From positions 62,001 through 126,000 of the forward strand of contig JADJLZ010000016.1 in the NCBI GenBank assembly GCA_016709875.1: DNA of 64,000 nucleotides, given 5' to 3'. The notes beneath the pieces are model-generated. The model did not search any database, had not been told where the DNA came from, and saw only the letters and a list, made by a program, of their open reading frames with translations. The translations under genes were made by a program, and so were the position numbers. Positions 31,168 through 41,011 of the stretch are shown here, in pieces (position 1 is the stretch's first letter; each line of letters begins with the position of its first letter). The DNA is from Planctomycetota bacterium (GTDB lineage: Bacteria > Planctomycetota > UBA1135 > GCA-002686595).

Positions 31168-32043
31168 ATGCTCGACGCGAAAACGACGCTCTTCGTCCTG
31201 CTCGGAGTCGTCACGCTCGTTTTCCTGGCGGTGTGGGTGCCCGCGCTCTTGCGCGCGAGCCGCGAGGGTGGCGAGCGCGTCGTCCCGAACCTGTGGGAGC
31301 TCTTCGTCGGGCTCGTGACCGACTTCTTCGACACGCTCGGCATCGGCAGCTTCGCGACCACGACGACGCTCTACCGCGCACGGCGCACGATCGACGACCG
31401 GCTGCTCCCGGGAACGCTCAACATCGGGCACACGCTGCCGACGATCCTGCAGGCGTTCCTCTACATCGACAGCGTGAAGGTCGAGATGACCACGCTGGTC
31501 TCGATGATCGTCGCCGCCGTCGCTGGTTCGCTGCTCGGCGCGCCGATCGTCGCGCGCTGGCCGCGCGCCAAGATCCAGGTCGGGCTAGGACTCGCGCTGC
31601 TCGCGCTCGTCTCGGTGCTGGTCTACCGGCAGTTGTGGACCGAGCCGAAAGCCGGCACCGAGGGGCTCGAGGGCGGGCTCTTCGCCGCGGGCGTCACGGC
31701 CAACTTCATCCTCGGCGCGCTGATGACGATCGGGGTCGGCCTGTACGCGCCGTGCCTCGTGCTGGTCACGATGCTCGGCATGAATCCGTCCTCGGGATTC
31801 CCGATCATGATGGGCTCGTGCGCGTTCCTGATGCCGCTCGCGAGCGTCCCGTTCATCCGGCAGCGCTGCTACTCGCCGCGCGCCACGCTGGGCCTCGCGC
31901 TGGCCGGACTGCCGGCGGTGTGGGTCGCGGCAAAGATCGTGAAGAGCCTCGACCTGTACTGGGTCCAGTGGCTCGTCGCCGTCGTGGTCGTCTACACCGC
32001 TATCACGTTGTTGCGCGCCGCGGCGCGCGAGAAGAAGGACTGA
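31168..32043 (+). CDS. TauE/SafE-family membrane transport protein
   Basis: 291 residues with about eight membrane helices in two halves. The first half has FVGLVTDFFDTLGIGSFATTT and the second has GLYAPCLVLVTMLGMNPSSGFP, the duplicated signature of sulfite exporter TauE/SafE proteins. Relatives export sulfite, sulfoacetate or other small anions. The actual substrate is unknown. It ends two bases before the start of the broken permease and shares its operon. Confidence 0.82.
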   Translation: MLDAKTTLFVLLGVVTLVFLAVWVPALLRASREGGERVVPNLWELFVGLVTDFFDTLGIGSFATTTTLYRARRTIDDRLLPGTLNIGHTLPTILQAFLYIDSVKVEMTTLVSMIVAAVAGSLLGAPIVARWPRAKIQVGLGLALLALVSVLVYRQLWTEPKAGTEGLEGGLFAAGVTANFILGALMTIGVGLYAPCLVLVTMLGMNPSSGFPIMMGSCAFLMPLASVPFIRQRCYSPRATLGLALAGLPAVWVAAKIVKSLDLYWVQWLVAVVVVYTAITLLRAAAREKKD

Positions 32044-32045
32044 GA

Positions 32046-33443
32046 ATGGGCAACCTCTGGATCAAGAAACCGCTCGACAAGCTGGTCAACGAGGCCGACG
32101 AGTCGGAAAAGAGCCTGAAACGCACGCTCGGGCCCTGGGCGCTGATCGCGCTCGGCATCGGGGCGATCATCGGCGCGGGCCTGTTCGTGCGCACGGCTGC
32201 GGCGATCGCCGACCGCGCCGGGCCCTCGGTCACGCTGGCCTTCATCATCGCGGGCATCGGCTGCGCCTTCGCCGGCCTGTGCTACGCCGAGTTCGCCTCG
32301 ATGATCCCGATCGCGGGCAGCGCGTACACCTACGCCTACGCGACGATGGGCGAGTTCGTGGCCTGGATCATCGGCTGGGACCTGATCCTGGAGTACGCCA
32401 TCGGCGCCGCGTGCGTGGCGATCGCCTGGAGCGAGTACCTGAACAAGCTGCTCGAGCTCTTCGGGATGCACGTCCCCTACCAGTGGTGCCATTCGCCATT
32501 CGAGTCGGGGATAGACTCCGTCACCAAGGTCATGTCGCAGGGGGTGATGAACATACCCGCGGTCTTCATCCTGCTCCTGCTGACGCTGGTCCTGATCCGC
32601 GGCACGAAGGAATCGGCGCTGGTCAACGGGCCACGGTCTCGAACACGTCGACGGCCAGGGCGTCTCGCACGCCTACGGCGGCATACTGGGCATCCTGGGC
32701 GCGGCAGGAGTGGTGTTCTTCGCCTTCATCGGCTTCGATGCGGTCTCGACCGCGGCGCAGGAGGCCAAGAACCCCAGGCGCGACATGCCGATCGGCATCC
32801 TGGGCTCGCTCGTGATCTGCACCGTGCTGTACATCCTGTTCTCGCACGTGCTGTCGGTCTGGCCCCGGTGGCCGACTTCCGTGCGCAGGGCCGCGAGGCC
32901 TCGGTGGCCTACGCGATCACGACCTACATGCCCGGCTACGGCTGGCTGGCGAACATGGTCACGGTCGCGATCCTGGCCGGCTTCTCCTCGGTGATCCTGG
33001 TCATGCTGCTCGGACAGTCGCGCGTCTTCTACTCGATGAGCCGCGACGGACTCGTTCCGGGAGTCTTCTCGGACGTGCATCCGAAGTTCCGCACGCCCTG
33101 GAAGTCGAACATGATCTTCTTCGTGGTGACGGGCGCCTTCGCCGCGTTCATTCCGGGCAACATCGTGGGCGAGATGACCAGCATCGGGACACTCTTCGCG
33201 TTCATGGTGGTCTGCGCCGGGATCTGGATCCTGCGCGTCAAGAACCCCGACCAGCCGCGCCAGTTCAAGACGCCGCTCGTGCCGCTGGTGCCGATCCTCG
33301 GCATCCTGGTCTGCGGTGCGATGATCTACGGCCTGGGCTGGACCAACTGGGCGCGGCTCGGCGGCTGGCTGCTGATCGGGCTCGTGCTCTACTTCGGGTA
33401 CGGGATGAAGCACAGCAAGCTCGGCGGCGGCCCCCGCCGCTGA
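32046..33443 (+). pseudogene. APC-superfamily amino-acid permease with an internal deletion and two frame breaks
   Basis: The N-terminal third is intact (LGIGAIIGAGLFVRTAAAIA through IRGTKESALVNG). At about 32625-32635 the frame moves to +1 and reads GQGVSHAYGGILGILGAAG then VVFFAFIGFDAVSTAAQEAK. At about 32851-32858 it returns to the first frame with GLAPVADFRAQGREASVAYA and continues to a normal C terminus. Compared with the permease at 29571, roughly 20-40 residues including one membrane helix are missing at the first break. The second is repaired by adding one G. If the assembly is right this is a pseudogene; if not, the region was collapsed or miscalled. Confidence 0.8.
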
Positions 33444-33469
33444 GGACTGGGACACGCCGGGGCGGCGGG

Positions 33470-33475
33470 TACAAT
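33470..33475 (+). promoter_or_regulatory. Candidate -10 box (TACAAT) before the DegT gene
   Basis: TACAAT ends 10 bases before the ATG at 33486, with no Shine-Dalgarno in between. Confidence 0.45.
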
Positions 33476-33485
33476 CCGCCGCCCC

Positions 33486-34634
33486 ATGAGCACCGGCACC
33501 ACGTCCTCGTCGAAGACCATCGCCCCCGTTGACCTCGCCGCGGAACGCGCGGAGCTCGGAGCAGCACTCGAGGAGGCCGTGCTGCGTGTGCTGCGCTCGG
33601 GCGCCTATGTCCTCGGCCCCGAGGTCGAGCGCTTCGAAGCCGACTTCGCGCGCATGCACCGCGTTCCGAACGCCGGCGTGGGCGTCTCGAACGGCACGGA
33701 CGCGCTGATCCTCGCGCTGCGCGCGCTGGGCGTGAAGGCCGGCGACGAGGTCGTCACCTCGCCTTTCACCTTCTTCGCCAGCGCCGGCGCGATCGCCTGG
33801 ATCGGCGCGAAGCCGGTGCTCGCGGACGTCGAGCTCGACACGGCGCTGCTCGATGTCGCCAAGGCGCGCGCGGCGATCACGTCGAAGACCACCTGCATCC
33901 TGCCGGTGCACCTCTACGGCCAGCTGGTCGACATGAAGAGCTTCCGCGCGCTCGCCGACGAGAAGCAGCTCGCGTTGCTCGAGGACTGCGCCCAGTCGCA
34001 CGGCGCCGAGCGCGACGGCGTGCGCTCAGGCGAGCTCGGTGACGCATCGGCCTTCTCCTTCTATCCGACGAAGAACCTGGGCGCCTGCGGCGAGGGCGGC
34101 ATGATCCTCTCGCGCCGCAAGGAGGTCGTCGAGCGCGCCAAGCGTCTGCGCGACCACGGCAGCCCGGTGAAGTACCAGCACGCCGAGATCGGCACCAACT
34201 CGCGCCTGCAGGGCATCCAGGGAGCGGCGCTGAACGTCAAGCTGCCGCACCTCGAGCGCTGGAACGAGCGCCGGCGCGCGGTCGCCGCACGCTACACGCA
34301 GCTGCTCTCGGGGTCGAAGGCGATCACGCTGCTGCGCGTGCCGGCGGCCTCGCTGCACGTCTACCATCAGTATGCGCTGCGCCTGGTCGGCGGCGTGCCG
34401 CGCGAACGGGTGCTCGAGAAGCTGAAGAGCGAGGGCATCCTCGCGGCGGTGCACTACCCCAGCCCCGTGCACACGCAGGAGGCCGCGCGGGACTGGGGCT
34501 ACAAGGCCGGCGATTTCCCCAACGCCGAGCGCCTCGCGCGCGAGGTCGTGTGCCTGCCCGTGCACCCCTTCCTCTCGGCTGCGGACGTCGAGCGCGTCGC
34601 CGAAGCGACCCTGCGCGCGGCGGAGGGCCGCTAG
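33486..34634 (+). CDS. DegT/DnrJ/EryC1/StrS-family sugar aminotransferase
   Basis: 382 residues. This PLP enzyme family transfers an amino group to nucleotide-linked keto-sugars for surface polysaccharides or O-antigen. Visible: VSNGTDALILALRALGV (phosphate and PLP binding), TSPFTFFASAGAI, EDCAQSHGAE, and the PLP lysine Lys196 in FYPTKNLGACGEGGM. The C-terminal part has NSRLQGIQGAALNVKLPHL and PLHP-like LPVHPFLS, as usual. No other sugar-nucleotide genes adjoin it, though the frameshifted guanylyltransferase is 18 kb upstream. Confidence 0.9.
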   Translation: MSTGTTSSSKTIAPVDLAAERAELGAALEEAVLRVLRSGAYVLGPEVERFEADFARMHRVPNAGVGVSNGTDALILALRALGVKAGDEVVTSPFTFFASAGAIAWIGAKPVLADVELDTALLDVAKARAAITSKTTCILPVHLYGQLVDMKSFRALADEKQLALLEDCAQSHGAERDGVRSGELGDASAFSFYPTKNLGACGEGGMILSRRKEVVERAKRLRDHGSPVKYQHAEIGTNSRLQGIQGAALNVKLPHLERWNERRRAVAARYTQLLSGSKAITLLRVPAASLHVYHQYALRLVGGVPRERVLEKLKSEGILAAVHYPSPVHTQEAARDWGYKAGDFPNAERLAREVVCLPVHPFLSAADVERVAEATLRAAEGR

Positions 34635-34676
34635 GCTCTGGAGCGAGCCCCCCTGCCCAGCCGATAGAGGACGCGC

Positions 34677-35540
34677 ATGCCGAACCTGCCCGCCACGCTC
34701 ATCCTGCTGCTCGCCGCCGGCCTTGCCGGCCCGGCGCAGCGCGGCGGGAAGCCGAAACCGGGCGGCGAGCCCGCTCCCAAGCCTGCCGAGGCCGACACGG
34801 ATGTCGCCAAGCAGTATTTCGACGTGTGCGACTACGACGCGGACGGCTGGATCACGATCAGCGAGGCGCGTCCGAGCCTTGGAATCGATCGCGCGGGCTT
34901 CGCGCTGTACGACAAGGATGGAGACGGTCGCATCAGCCCGGCGGAGTTCGCCAAGCGCTACGAAGTGCTGACCCGCAACGCCGGCGCGTTCCCCGCACCC
35001 ATCGGCAAGGGCGGCCTGCGCAAGGCCGAAGCCGTCGCCCCCGCGGACCTGGCCCTGCGCTATGATCAGGACGGAGACGCAACGCTCGACCGCAATGAGC
35101 TGCGCGCGTACCTCGGCGGGCTGCGCTCGCGGGTGGAGATCGAGGTCGCGCTGGCGATGTTCGACGCGGACGGCAGCCGGCGCCTCGAGAAGGACGAGAT
35201 CGCGGCGCTGAACGCCTTCCTCGACCCCAACCGGCGCTCGCAGCCGCGTCCGCACGCGTCTTCGATCGAGGAACTGTTCGGAAAGAGCCTGCCGCGCGAG
35301 CCCAGGCCGGACACGACACAGATCGCACCGCGCATCGTGGGCCCGGTCTCCCTGTTCCGGCGCCTCGACCTGGACCAGAACGGCAGGATCACGTACGAGG
35401 ACCTGCTCGGCCTGCGCCGGCCGATCCAGTTGCCGGTGCGCATCGCTGCGGTCGTCGCGACGCTCGACACGAGCGGCGACGGCGCGGTCGATGCAGGGGA
35501 GCTCGAGGCCTCGATGGCCGGCCCCGCGAACGCGCGCTAG
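34677..35540 (+). CDS. Secreted protein with six EF-hand-like calcium motifs
   Basis: 287 residues. A signal peptide (NLPATLILLLAAGLAGPAQ) is followed by six EF-hand loops: DYDADGWITISE, DKDGDGRISPAEF, DQDGDATLDRNEL, DADGSRRLEKDEI, DLDQNGRITYEDL and DTSGDGAVDAGEL. Most keep the acidic residues at loop positions 1, 3, 5 and 12. It probably binds calcium outside the cytoplasm; secreted EF-hand proteins are common in Planctomycetota. AGAGGA lies 8 bases or so before the ATG. Its partners are unknown. Confidence 0.85.
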   Translation: MPNLPATLILLLAAGLAGPAQRGGKPKPGGEPAPKPAEADTDVAKQYFDVCDYDADGWITISEARPSLGIDRAGFALYDKDGDGRISPAEFAKRYEVLTRNAGAFPAPIGKGGLRKAEAVAPADLALRYDQDGDATLDRNELRAYLGGLRSRVEIEVALAMFDADGSRRLEKDEIAALNAFLDPNRRSQPRPHASSIEELFGKSLPREPRPDTTQIAPRIVGPVSLFRRLDLDQNGRITYEDLLGLRRPIQLPVRIAAVVATLDTSGDGAVDAGELEASMAGPANAR

Positions 35541-35675
35541 CACTTCAGGGCTACGCGATCGTGCGTGTCACGCGCGCGAGCCGGCCGCGCGTGTGCATCT
35601 GAAACTCGCGCGACACTCGCTCCCCAAGAATCGCGCTTGCGAGTAGCATGCTCAAGCGCGAACGCGCTCACCCAG

Positions 35676-35933
35676 ATGCTCGAACTCCGCCCCAACTGCG
35701 AATGCTGCGACCGGGATCTGCCGCCCGGGAACCACTCGGCCTTCATCTGCTCCTTCGAGTGCACCTTCTGCGCGGACTGCACCGCGGAACTCGGCGGAGT
35801 GTGCCCCAACTGCGGCGGCGCGCTCGAACGCCGCCCGCTGCGGCCGGCACAGTTCTTCGAACGGCATCCGCCGTCTGCGAAGCGCGTGCGCAAGCTCGAC
35901 GGCTGCGCGCCGCGCAAGCGCAGCCCCGCCTAG
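35676..35933 (+). CDS. DUF1272 cysteine-rich small protein
   Basis: 85 residues. It reads MLELRPNCECCDRDLPPG, then ICSFECTFCADC and GVCPNCGG, the fixed pattern of DUF1272 with several CxxC pairs that probably bind zinc. The function of the family is unknown. I start at the ATG at 35676, which is the normal family start; upstream in-frame codons give a non-conserved leader. A TAGCAT lies at 35644-35649. It is convergent with the M28 peptidase gene, 4 bases apart. Confidence 0.85.
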   Translation: MLELRPNCECCDRDLPPGNHSAFICSFECTFCADCTAELGGVCPNCGGALERRPLRPAQFFERHPPSAKRVRKLDGCAPRKRSPA

Positions 35934-35937
35934 GACG

Positions 35938-37692
35938 CTACTTCGCGTCGGCAGCGGGCGCGTCGATCGCCGGCAAGAGGCCGGCTTTCTCGCCCAGGCA
36001 CAGCCTGCGCAACCACTGGCGCTCGAGCCGCTCCCACTGCGCCCAGCGCGTGGCGATCGAGGCGCGCTGCGCCTTCTCCGCGGCTTGCACGCGCAGCGCG
36101 ATCTCGAGCCGCAGCGAGCGCAGGTAGCGATCGAGGTCACCCGGCCGCGCGTCGGCGAGCGCCAGCGCGGTGCTCGCGATCGCCGTGCCCGTGCGGCGCA
36201 TTTCCTCGGGATCGACCATCTCCATCCGATCCAGGCTCGTGTGGTACGTGAAGTCGGTGAAGTGCCAGAAGAGCACGGCCGGAATGCCCTTGCCGAGGAA
36301 CACCTGGTGGTCGCTGCCGCCCTCGAAAGGATGCTCGCGCGTCTCCCAGCCGCCGGCGGCGAGCGCGGTGTCGTGCAGCGCGGTGCGCGCGACGAGCGCG
36401 ATGGCGCTCGCGTCGGCATCCTTCAGTTGCACCGGCGAGGCGCCCCACTCGGTGTGCGCGTCGGGCGCGAGCGCCTCGAGCGCGCCGGGATCGGGCGGGC
36501 GCTCGAGCAGCGGGAGCGCGCCGCTGGCCTCGCGCGACTCGCCGGTCATGTCGCCCACGACCGCGGCGACGATCGTGCGGCCGGGCTGCTCGAGCAGGAT
36601 CGAGCTCTGGCGCATCTCGAGGCCCCACACAAAGCACAGTGACTGGCGCGGTCTTTCGATGCGGCCCGAGTCGAGGCCCGCGACGATCGCGCGCAGGAGT
36701 TCGAGCTGCGTCGCGACACCGCTGGCGTTGTCGCACGCGCCGGGTTCCTGCACGTGCGCGGCGAGCGCAACGGCCTTGTCGGGCTCGGTGCTCCCCACGA
36801 TCGTCGCGACCAGCGTGTGCAGTGGCTGCTGCTCAGTCTTGGCGGCGGCGTGGAACTCGAGCTGCGCGCCCGGATCAGCGCCCAGCGCGGCGCGGATCGC
36901 CTGCAGCGAGCGGCGCGAAATCTGCCCGCAGGGCAGCGTCGTACCGGCGGGCACGCTCTGGTACTGGATCGCGTCGAGCTCGCGCTGTTTCCCGCTCTTG
37001 TCGGTGTTGAAGCCCTCGAGCGTGCAGGCGAGCAGCGCCACGGCGCCGCGCGCACGCGCGTCCTCGATCAACTTGCGCGAGGCGTGCCGCTCGAGGACCA
37101 GCACCTCGCCCGGCTGCAGGCTCTCGAGCGAGAGCGCGATGCGGCCCTGCACGTCGGCGCAGGGCGCGTTCTTGGGCAGCATCAGCCGGTCGCGGCCCTC
37201 GGGAGCGTCGAAGGCGTGCAGCACGTGCTCGCCCGCGCTCGAGTGCAGCACGAGGCGACCCGAGAGCGGTGTCCAGGCGGGCTCGCTCATCGGCGTCTGG
37301 ATCCACTGCAGCGTGCGCTCGGGATCTTCGCCGAAGCGCAGGCTGCCGAGCTCCTCGCGCACGCGCGCGAGCACCGCCTCGTAGCCCTGGTTGCCCGGTT
37401 CGCGCCAGAACCGGTCGGTGAACTCGGCCAGCGAGAGAGCGCGAGCGCTGTCGAAGGCCTCGTACACGAGCAGCGCGTAGCGCGCGGGTCCGGTGCCGCC
37501 GGGCGCGACCGCGGGTCCGGCGTGGTGGAAGAGGCCCGTGGGCTCGGCCGCGGGCTTCTCTGCCGGCGTCTCCGACTGTTCGCGCTTGGCGAGCTCGCGC
37601 TTCTGCCAGGCGAGCGCGTCGGCCTCGGTCGGCCCGGCGCGGCAGCCCCCGAGCAGGGCGAGCAGGACCGGCATACAGGCAGGGGCGCGCAT
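35938..37692 (-). CDS. M28-family zinc peptidase lipoprotein
   Basis: 584 residues. The signal peptide ends in LLGGC, a lipobox. After a PA-like inserted region, the peptidase core shows AAHVQEPGACDNASGVATQLELL, where the H-x-x-E/D...D-N-A-S-G pattern places the first zinc ligands. A later segment, EGGSDHQVFLGKGIPAVLFW, holds the Asp/His of the second half. M28 members are aminopeptidases or carboxypeptidases acting on peptides outside the cytoplasm. It lies 3 bases after mtnP and seems to be the last gene of the truD-mtnP operon. Confidence 0.82.
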   Translation of the reverse strand: MRAPACMPVLLALLGGCRAGPTEADALAWQKRELAKREQSETPAEKPAAEPTGLFHHAGPAVAPGGTGPARYALLVYEAFDSARALSLAEFTDRFWREPGNQGYEAVLARVREELGSLRFGEDPERTLQWIQTPMSEPAWTPLSGRLVLHSSAGEHVLHAFDAPEGRDRLMLPKNAPCADVQGRIALSLESLQPGEVLVLERHASRKLIEDARARGAVALLACTLEGFNTDKSGKQRELDAIQYQSVPAGTTLPCGQISRRSLQAIRAALGADPGAQLEFHAAAKTEQQPLHTLVATIVGSTEPDKAVALAAHVQEPGACDNASGVATQLELLRAIVAGLDSGRIERPRQSLCFVWGLEMRQSSILLEQPGRTIVAAVVGDMTGESREASGALPLLERPPDPGALEALAPDAHTEWGASPVQLKDADASAIALVARTALHDTALAAGGWETREHPFEGGSDHQVFLGKGIPAVLFWHFTDFTYHTSLDRMEMVDPEEMRRTGTAIASTALALADARPGDLDRYLRSLRLEIALRVQAAEKAQRASIATRWAQWERLERQWLRRLCLGEKAGLLPAIDAPAADAK

Positions 37693-37695
37693 GCT

Positions 37696-38568
37696 TCAGC
37701 TCGCGGGAAGGTACTTGTCGATCAGCAGTGCCAGCTTCGCGCGCGTCGCGGCCGGGATCTGTTCGGGCGCGGTCATGATCGCGGTCGCGAGCGCGCGGCC
37801 GCAGGCGCATCCGCGTGCGCCGGCGAGCGCGGGAACGGTCGCGGCGATCAGCTTGCGCGCGTTGCCGACGTTCTTGTGCATCACCGCCAGGATCGCCTCG
37901 ACGGTGACGTCGTCGTGGCTCTCGTGCCAGCAGTCGTAGTCGGTCGCCATCGCGATCGTGGCGTAGCACAGCTCGGCTTCGCGCGCGAGCTTGGCTTCCT
38001 GCAGGTTGGTCATGCCGATCACGTCGACGCCCCAGCTGCGGTAGATGCGCGACTCGGCGCGCGTCGAGAACTGCGGGCCCTCCATGTTGAGGTAGGTGCC
38101 GCCGTCGTGCAGCCCGATCCCGAGCTTGCGTCCCGAATCGAGCAGCGCGCCGCGCAGCTCGCCGCAGACCGGATCGGCGAACATCACGTGCGCCACGCAG
38201 CCCTCGCCGAAGAAGGTGTCCGGGCGGTGGCGCGTGCGGTCGAAGAACTGGTCGATCACGACGAAGTCGCCCGGCTTGACGTCTTCGCGCATCGAGCCGA
38301 CGGCCGAGACGGAGACGATGCGCGTGACGCCCAGGCGCTTCATGCCCCAGATGTTCGCGCGAAAGTTGATCTCGGAGGGCGTGAGGCGGTGCCCGCGGCC
38401 GTGGCGCGGCAGGAAGACCATGCGCACACCTGCGAGCGTCCCCGTGACGTACGCGTCGCTGGGCGCACCGAAGGGCGTCGCGAGTTCGACCTCGCGCACG
38501 TCCTCGAGGCCCTCGATCGCGTACAGGCCCGAGCCACCGATGACACCGACGACAGTCTCTTCGCTCAT
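37696..38568 (-). CDS. mtnP: S-methyl-5'-thioadenosine phosphorylase
   Basis: 290 residues. It splits methylthioadenosine with phosphate into adenine and methylthioribose-1-P in methionine salvage. Visible: GVIGGSGLYAIEGL at the N terminus, FLPRHGRGHRLTPSEINFRAN (phosphate and substrate), NMEGPQFSTRAESRIYR, and VIGMTNLQEAKLAREAELCY. These fit MTAP rather than plain purine nucleoside phosphorylases. The ATG overlaps the truD stop (ATGA), so the two are coupled. The rest of the salvage pathway is not in the window. Confidence 0.92.
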   Translation of the reverse strand: MSEETVVGVIGGSGLYAIEGLEDVREVELATPFGAPSDAYVTGTLAGVRMVFLPRHGRGHRLTPSEINFRANIWGMKRLGVTRIVSVSAVGSMREDVKPGDFVVIDQFFDRTRHRPDTFFGEGCVAHVMFADPVCGELRGALLDSGRKLGIGLHDGGTYLNMEGPQFSTRAESRIYRSWGVDVIGMTNLQEAKLAREAELCYATIAMATDYDCWHESHDDVTVEAILAVMHKNVGNARKLIAATVPALAGARGCACGRALATAIMTAPEQIPAATRAKLALLIDKYLPAS

Positions 38569-39863
38569 CCTGGGTTCCTCGTGTCGCGCCGCGGACCGCG
38601 CGGCGGCCGCGGTCCCCCGCGGCGTGGTTCCTCGCGCTGGCGACGGCGCAGCGTGATGCGGTCCGCGTGGCGCGGGTCCTCGGGACCGGGCGCCTCGGCC
38701 GTGGGGAACAGGCGCGCGAGCAGCATCGTCGCGTACGCGCCACGCGGCAATTCGAAGCTGAGCTTCACGTCGATGAAGCCCTCCTCGTTGTCGCGTCCGA
38801 TCTCCTCCGAGCGCAGCCGGCGCGGCAGGATCACGAGTTCGCGCTCCTCGCCCTTCAGCTGGAAGCCGCTGATGCCCTCGATCGTGAACTGCTCGGGCTT
38901 CAGGTCCTCGAGCGCGAGCGCCTTGGTGAAGGCCTCGAGCTGCACGGGGTTCTCGACGTCCTCCAGACGCGGGCCGGGCAGGCGCCAGCGATTGCGGAAG
39001 TTCGGGTCCTCGGCGAGCGCGCCGCGCGGAAACACCAGGCGCCCCTCGAGCGTCTCGACCCAGAAGATGTCCTTGCGCGGGTGCGTCTCGCGCACCCAGC
39101 TCGCGACCGTGCGATTCCACAGGTGCGACTGCCAGGCGTAGAGGTGGATCAGGCGCAGGCGCGAGGAGACATAGCGGAAGGCGCCCGCGAAGTCGGTCGG
39201 GTTCTTGGCCAGGTGCTCGAAGACCGAGTGATGCGCACCGAAGCGGCCCGCGATGTCGCGGCACTCGCGCCAGTCGCCCCAGCGCTTGCGCCAGGCCTGC
39301 TTGAAGCGCGCGTGGTGCTCGTCGTCCTGGTCGGAGGGCGAACACAGCAGCTGTTCGAGCGCCTTCTCGTGGCGGCCGAGCGCAAGCTCGCGCGCGATCC
39401 AGCCCTGGCCGAAGCGCAGGTTGCCGAAACGCTGCTCGCCGAAGTAGTTGATCACTCCGTGCGAACGTACGGCCTCGAGCTCGGGCCCGAGCTCGGTGAA
39501 CTCCTTCTGCGTGAGGCCGCGCAAGCGCACCTCGAAGGCATTGCCGTCCGAGTGGCGGCTCTCGAGCGGTTCGTCGGCGAAGCCCTCGGGCTCGATCACG
39601 ATGTCGCGCTCGACCAGGTGCACCGGCTTGCGCACGGGCACGCTCATGTACTGGGTCGTGACACCCTGGCGGTCCTTGAGTCCCGCCATGCCGACGTCGC
39701 CCGCGGGACAGCCGACGAGTTCAGCCAGCACCGCGGCGGCCTCGAGCGAGGTGCGCTTGCGCTTCTTGACGCGGTAGACGCGCTGCGAACCGTTTTCCTT
39801 CAGGTAACCCTCCGCGAGCAGCTCGCTCACGCGGAAGTCCTCGGGCCTGTACTTGATCCTCAT
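38565..39863 (-). CDS. truD: tRNA pseudouridine(13) synthase TruD
   Basis: 432 residues. It isomerises U13 in tRNA. The catalytic Asp64 stands in GLKDRQGVT, preceded by the family's YLKENGSQRVYRVKKRKR. Further signatures are NYFGEQRFGN and the inserted TRUD domain with FRYVSSRLRLIHLYAWQSHLWN. The C-terminal 35 residues are Arg/Pro/Gly-rich (for example RRRQREEPRRGGPR) and go beyond the normal fold; they may bind RNA. Its stop overlaps the mtnP start, and it follows the RluA-type gene by 15 bases. Confidence 0.93.
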   Translation of the reverse strand: MRIKYRPEDFRVSELLAEGYLKENGSQRVYRVKKRKRTSLEAAAVLAELVGCPAGDVGMAGLKDRQGVTTQYMSVPVRKPVHLVERDIVIEPEGFADEPLESRHSDGNAFEVRLRGLTQKEFTELGPELEAVRSHGVINYFGEQRFGNLRFGQGWIARELALGRHEKALEQLLCSPSDQDDEHHARFKQAWRKRWGDWRECRDIAGRFGAHHSVFEHLAKNPTDFAGAFRYVSSRLRLIHLYAWQSHLWNRTVASWVRETHPRKDIFWVETLEGRLVFPRGALAEDPNFRNRWRLPGPRLEDVENPVQLEAFTKALALEDLKPEQFTIEGISGFQLKGEERELVILPRRLRSEEIGRDNEEGFIDVKLSFELPRGAYATMLLARLFPTAEAPGPEDPRHADRITLRRRQREEPRRGGPRPPRGPRRDTRNPG

Positions 39864-39878
39864 GGGTTCACCCGCATC

Positions 39879-40982
39879 TCAGGCCGGACGGGCCTTTTCC
39901 AGCTGTTTCAGGACTCGTGCCAGGTCCCGCGGCAGCGGGGCCTCGACCCGGATGCGCCGCGCGAGCGCGAAATCCGCGAGCGTGATCGGCGTCTTTTGAG
40001 CCCCGTCGGCGCCGGCTTCCTCGCGCAGGTGCGCGAAGCAGGCCGAAGCGGGGTCGGGGAAGTCGATGTTGGCGGCGTGCAGCGTGAGCCGCTCGATCAG
40101 CGGGTGCTCGATCGCCCCGCGCTTGCGACGGTAGTCGCGCTTGAACTCCGAGAGCGAGAGCGAGCGCCGACGGCCGTAGACCGGATCGACGGCGAGCGGG
40201 AAGCCGAGCTCGGAGAGGTGCACGCGGATCTGGTGCGTGCGCCCCGTCAGCGGCTGGCATTCGAGCAGCGTGTAGCCGCGATAGCGCCACGCGATCCCGA
40301 CGCGCGTCTGCGAGGGCTTGCCGTCCTTGCGGTCGACGCGCATGCGCCCGCCGCGCTTCTCCTCGGGGCCGATCGGCAGGTCGATCACCTCGGTCTGGCC
40401 CTGTTCGAGCGTGTAATCGCCTTCGACCAGCGCGAGGTAGCGCTTCTCGACCGCGCCCAGCTCGAAGGCCGCGCGCAGCACGCGCTCGGCGAAGAGCGTC
40501 TTGGCGACGAGCACGACGCCGGTCGTGTCCTTGTCGAGCCGGTGCAGGAGGCGCGGCCGGAACTCCAGGCCCGCGGTGGGCTGCGTCGGATCGGCGGCGT
40601 CGAGGGCGGAACGGTCGAGCGCGAGATCGAGCAGCGCACCCGCGAGGCTCGCGTTGGCCTTGGCCCAGCGCTCCGGCTCGGCCGCGAGGTCGCTGGGCTT
40701 GTCCACGGCGAGCACGTGTTCGTCCTCGAAGAGCACGGGGATCTGCAGCGTCGGCGCAACCGGCGCCTCGGGCAGCACCTCTTCCTCGTCGAATTGCACC
40801 ACGAGCACCTGGAACTCGCGCAGGCGCTGCGAGGGCGAGGCGCGCATGCCGTCGACCAGGATCGCGCCCTCGCGCACCTTGGTGCGCAGGAAGCCCTTGT
40901 TGAGCAGCGGGTAGGTCAGGCACAGGAACTCGTCGAGCTCCAGGCCTGCGCGCTCGGGCGGGATGGTGATGTAGGAAGCCAC
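39879..40982 (-). CDS. RluA-family pseudouridine synthase
   Basis: 367 residues from a GTG with a Shine-Dalgarno (AGAGGA, 8 bases away). The S4-like N-terminal part is followed by the catalytic block HRLDKDTTGVVLVAK with Asp150 as the nucleophile. RTHQIRVHLSELGFPLAVDP closes the active site. Whether it acts on 23S rRNA (RluC/RluD type) or tRNA cannot be decided. Together with truD it forms an RNA-modification pair. Confidence 0.9.
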   Translation of the reverse strand: MASYITIPPERAGLELDEFLCLTYPLLNKGFLRTKVREGAILVDGMRASPSQRLREFQVLVVQFDEEEVLPEAPVAPTLQIPVLFEDEHVLAVDKPSDLAAEPERWAKANASLAGALLDLALDRSALDAADPTQPTAGLEFRPRLLHRLDKDTTGVVLVAKTLFAERVLRAAFELGAVEKRYLALVEGDYTLEQGQTEVIDLPIGPEEKRGGRMRVDRKDGKPSQTRVGIAWRYRGYTLLECQPLTGRTHQIRVHLSELGFPLAVDPVYGRRRSLSLSEFKRDYRRKRGAIEHPLIERLTLHAANIDFPDPASACFAHLREEAGADGAQKTPITLADFALARRIRVEAPLPRDLARVLKQLEKARPA

Positions 40983-41011
40983 CGGGAGAGTCCTCTGCGC
41001 GGGTGCGTGCC

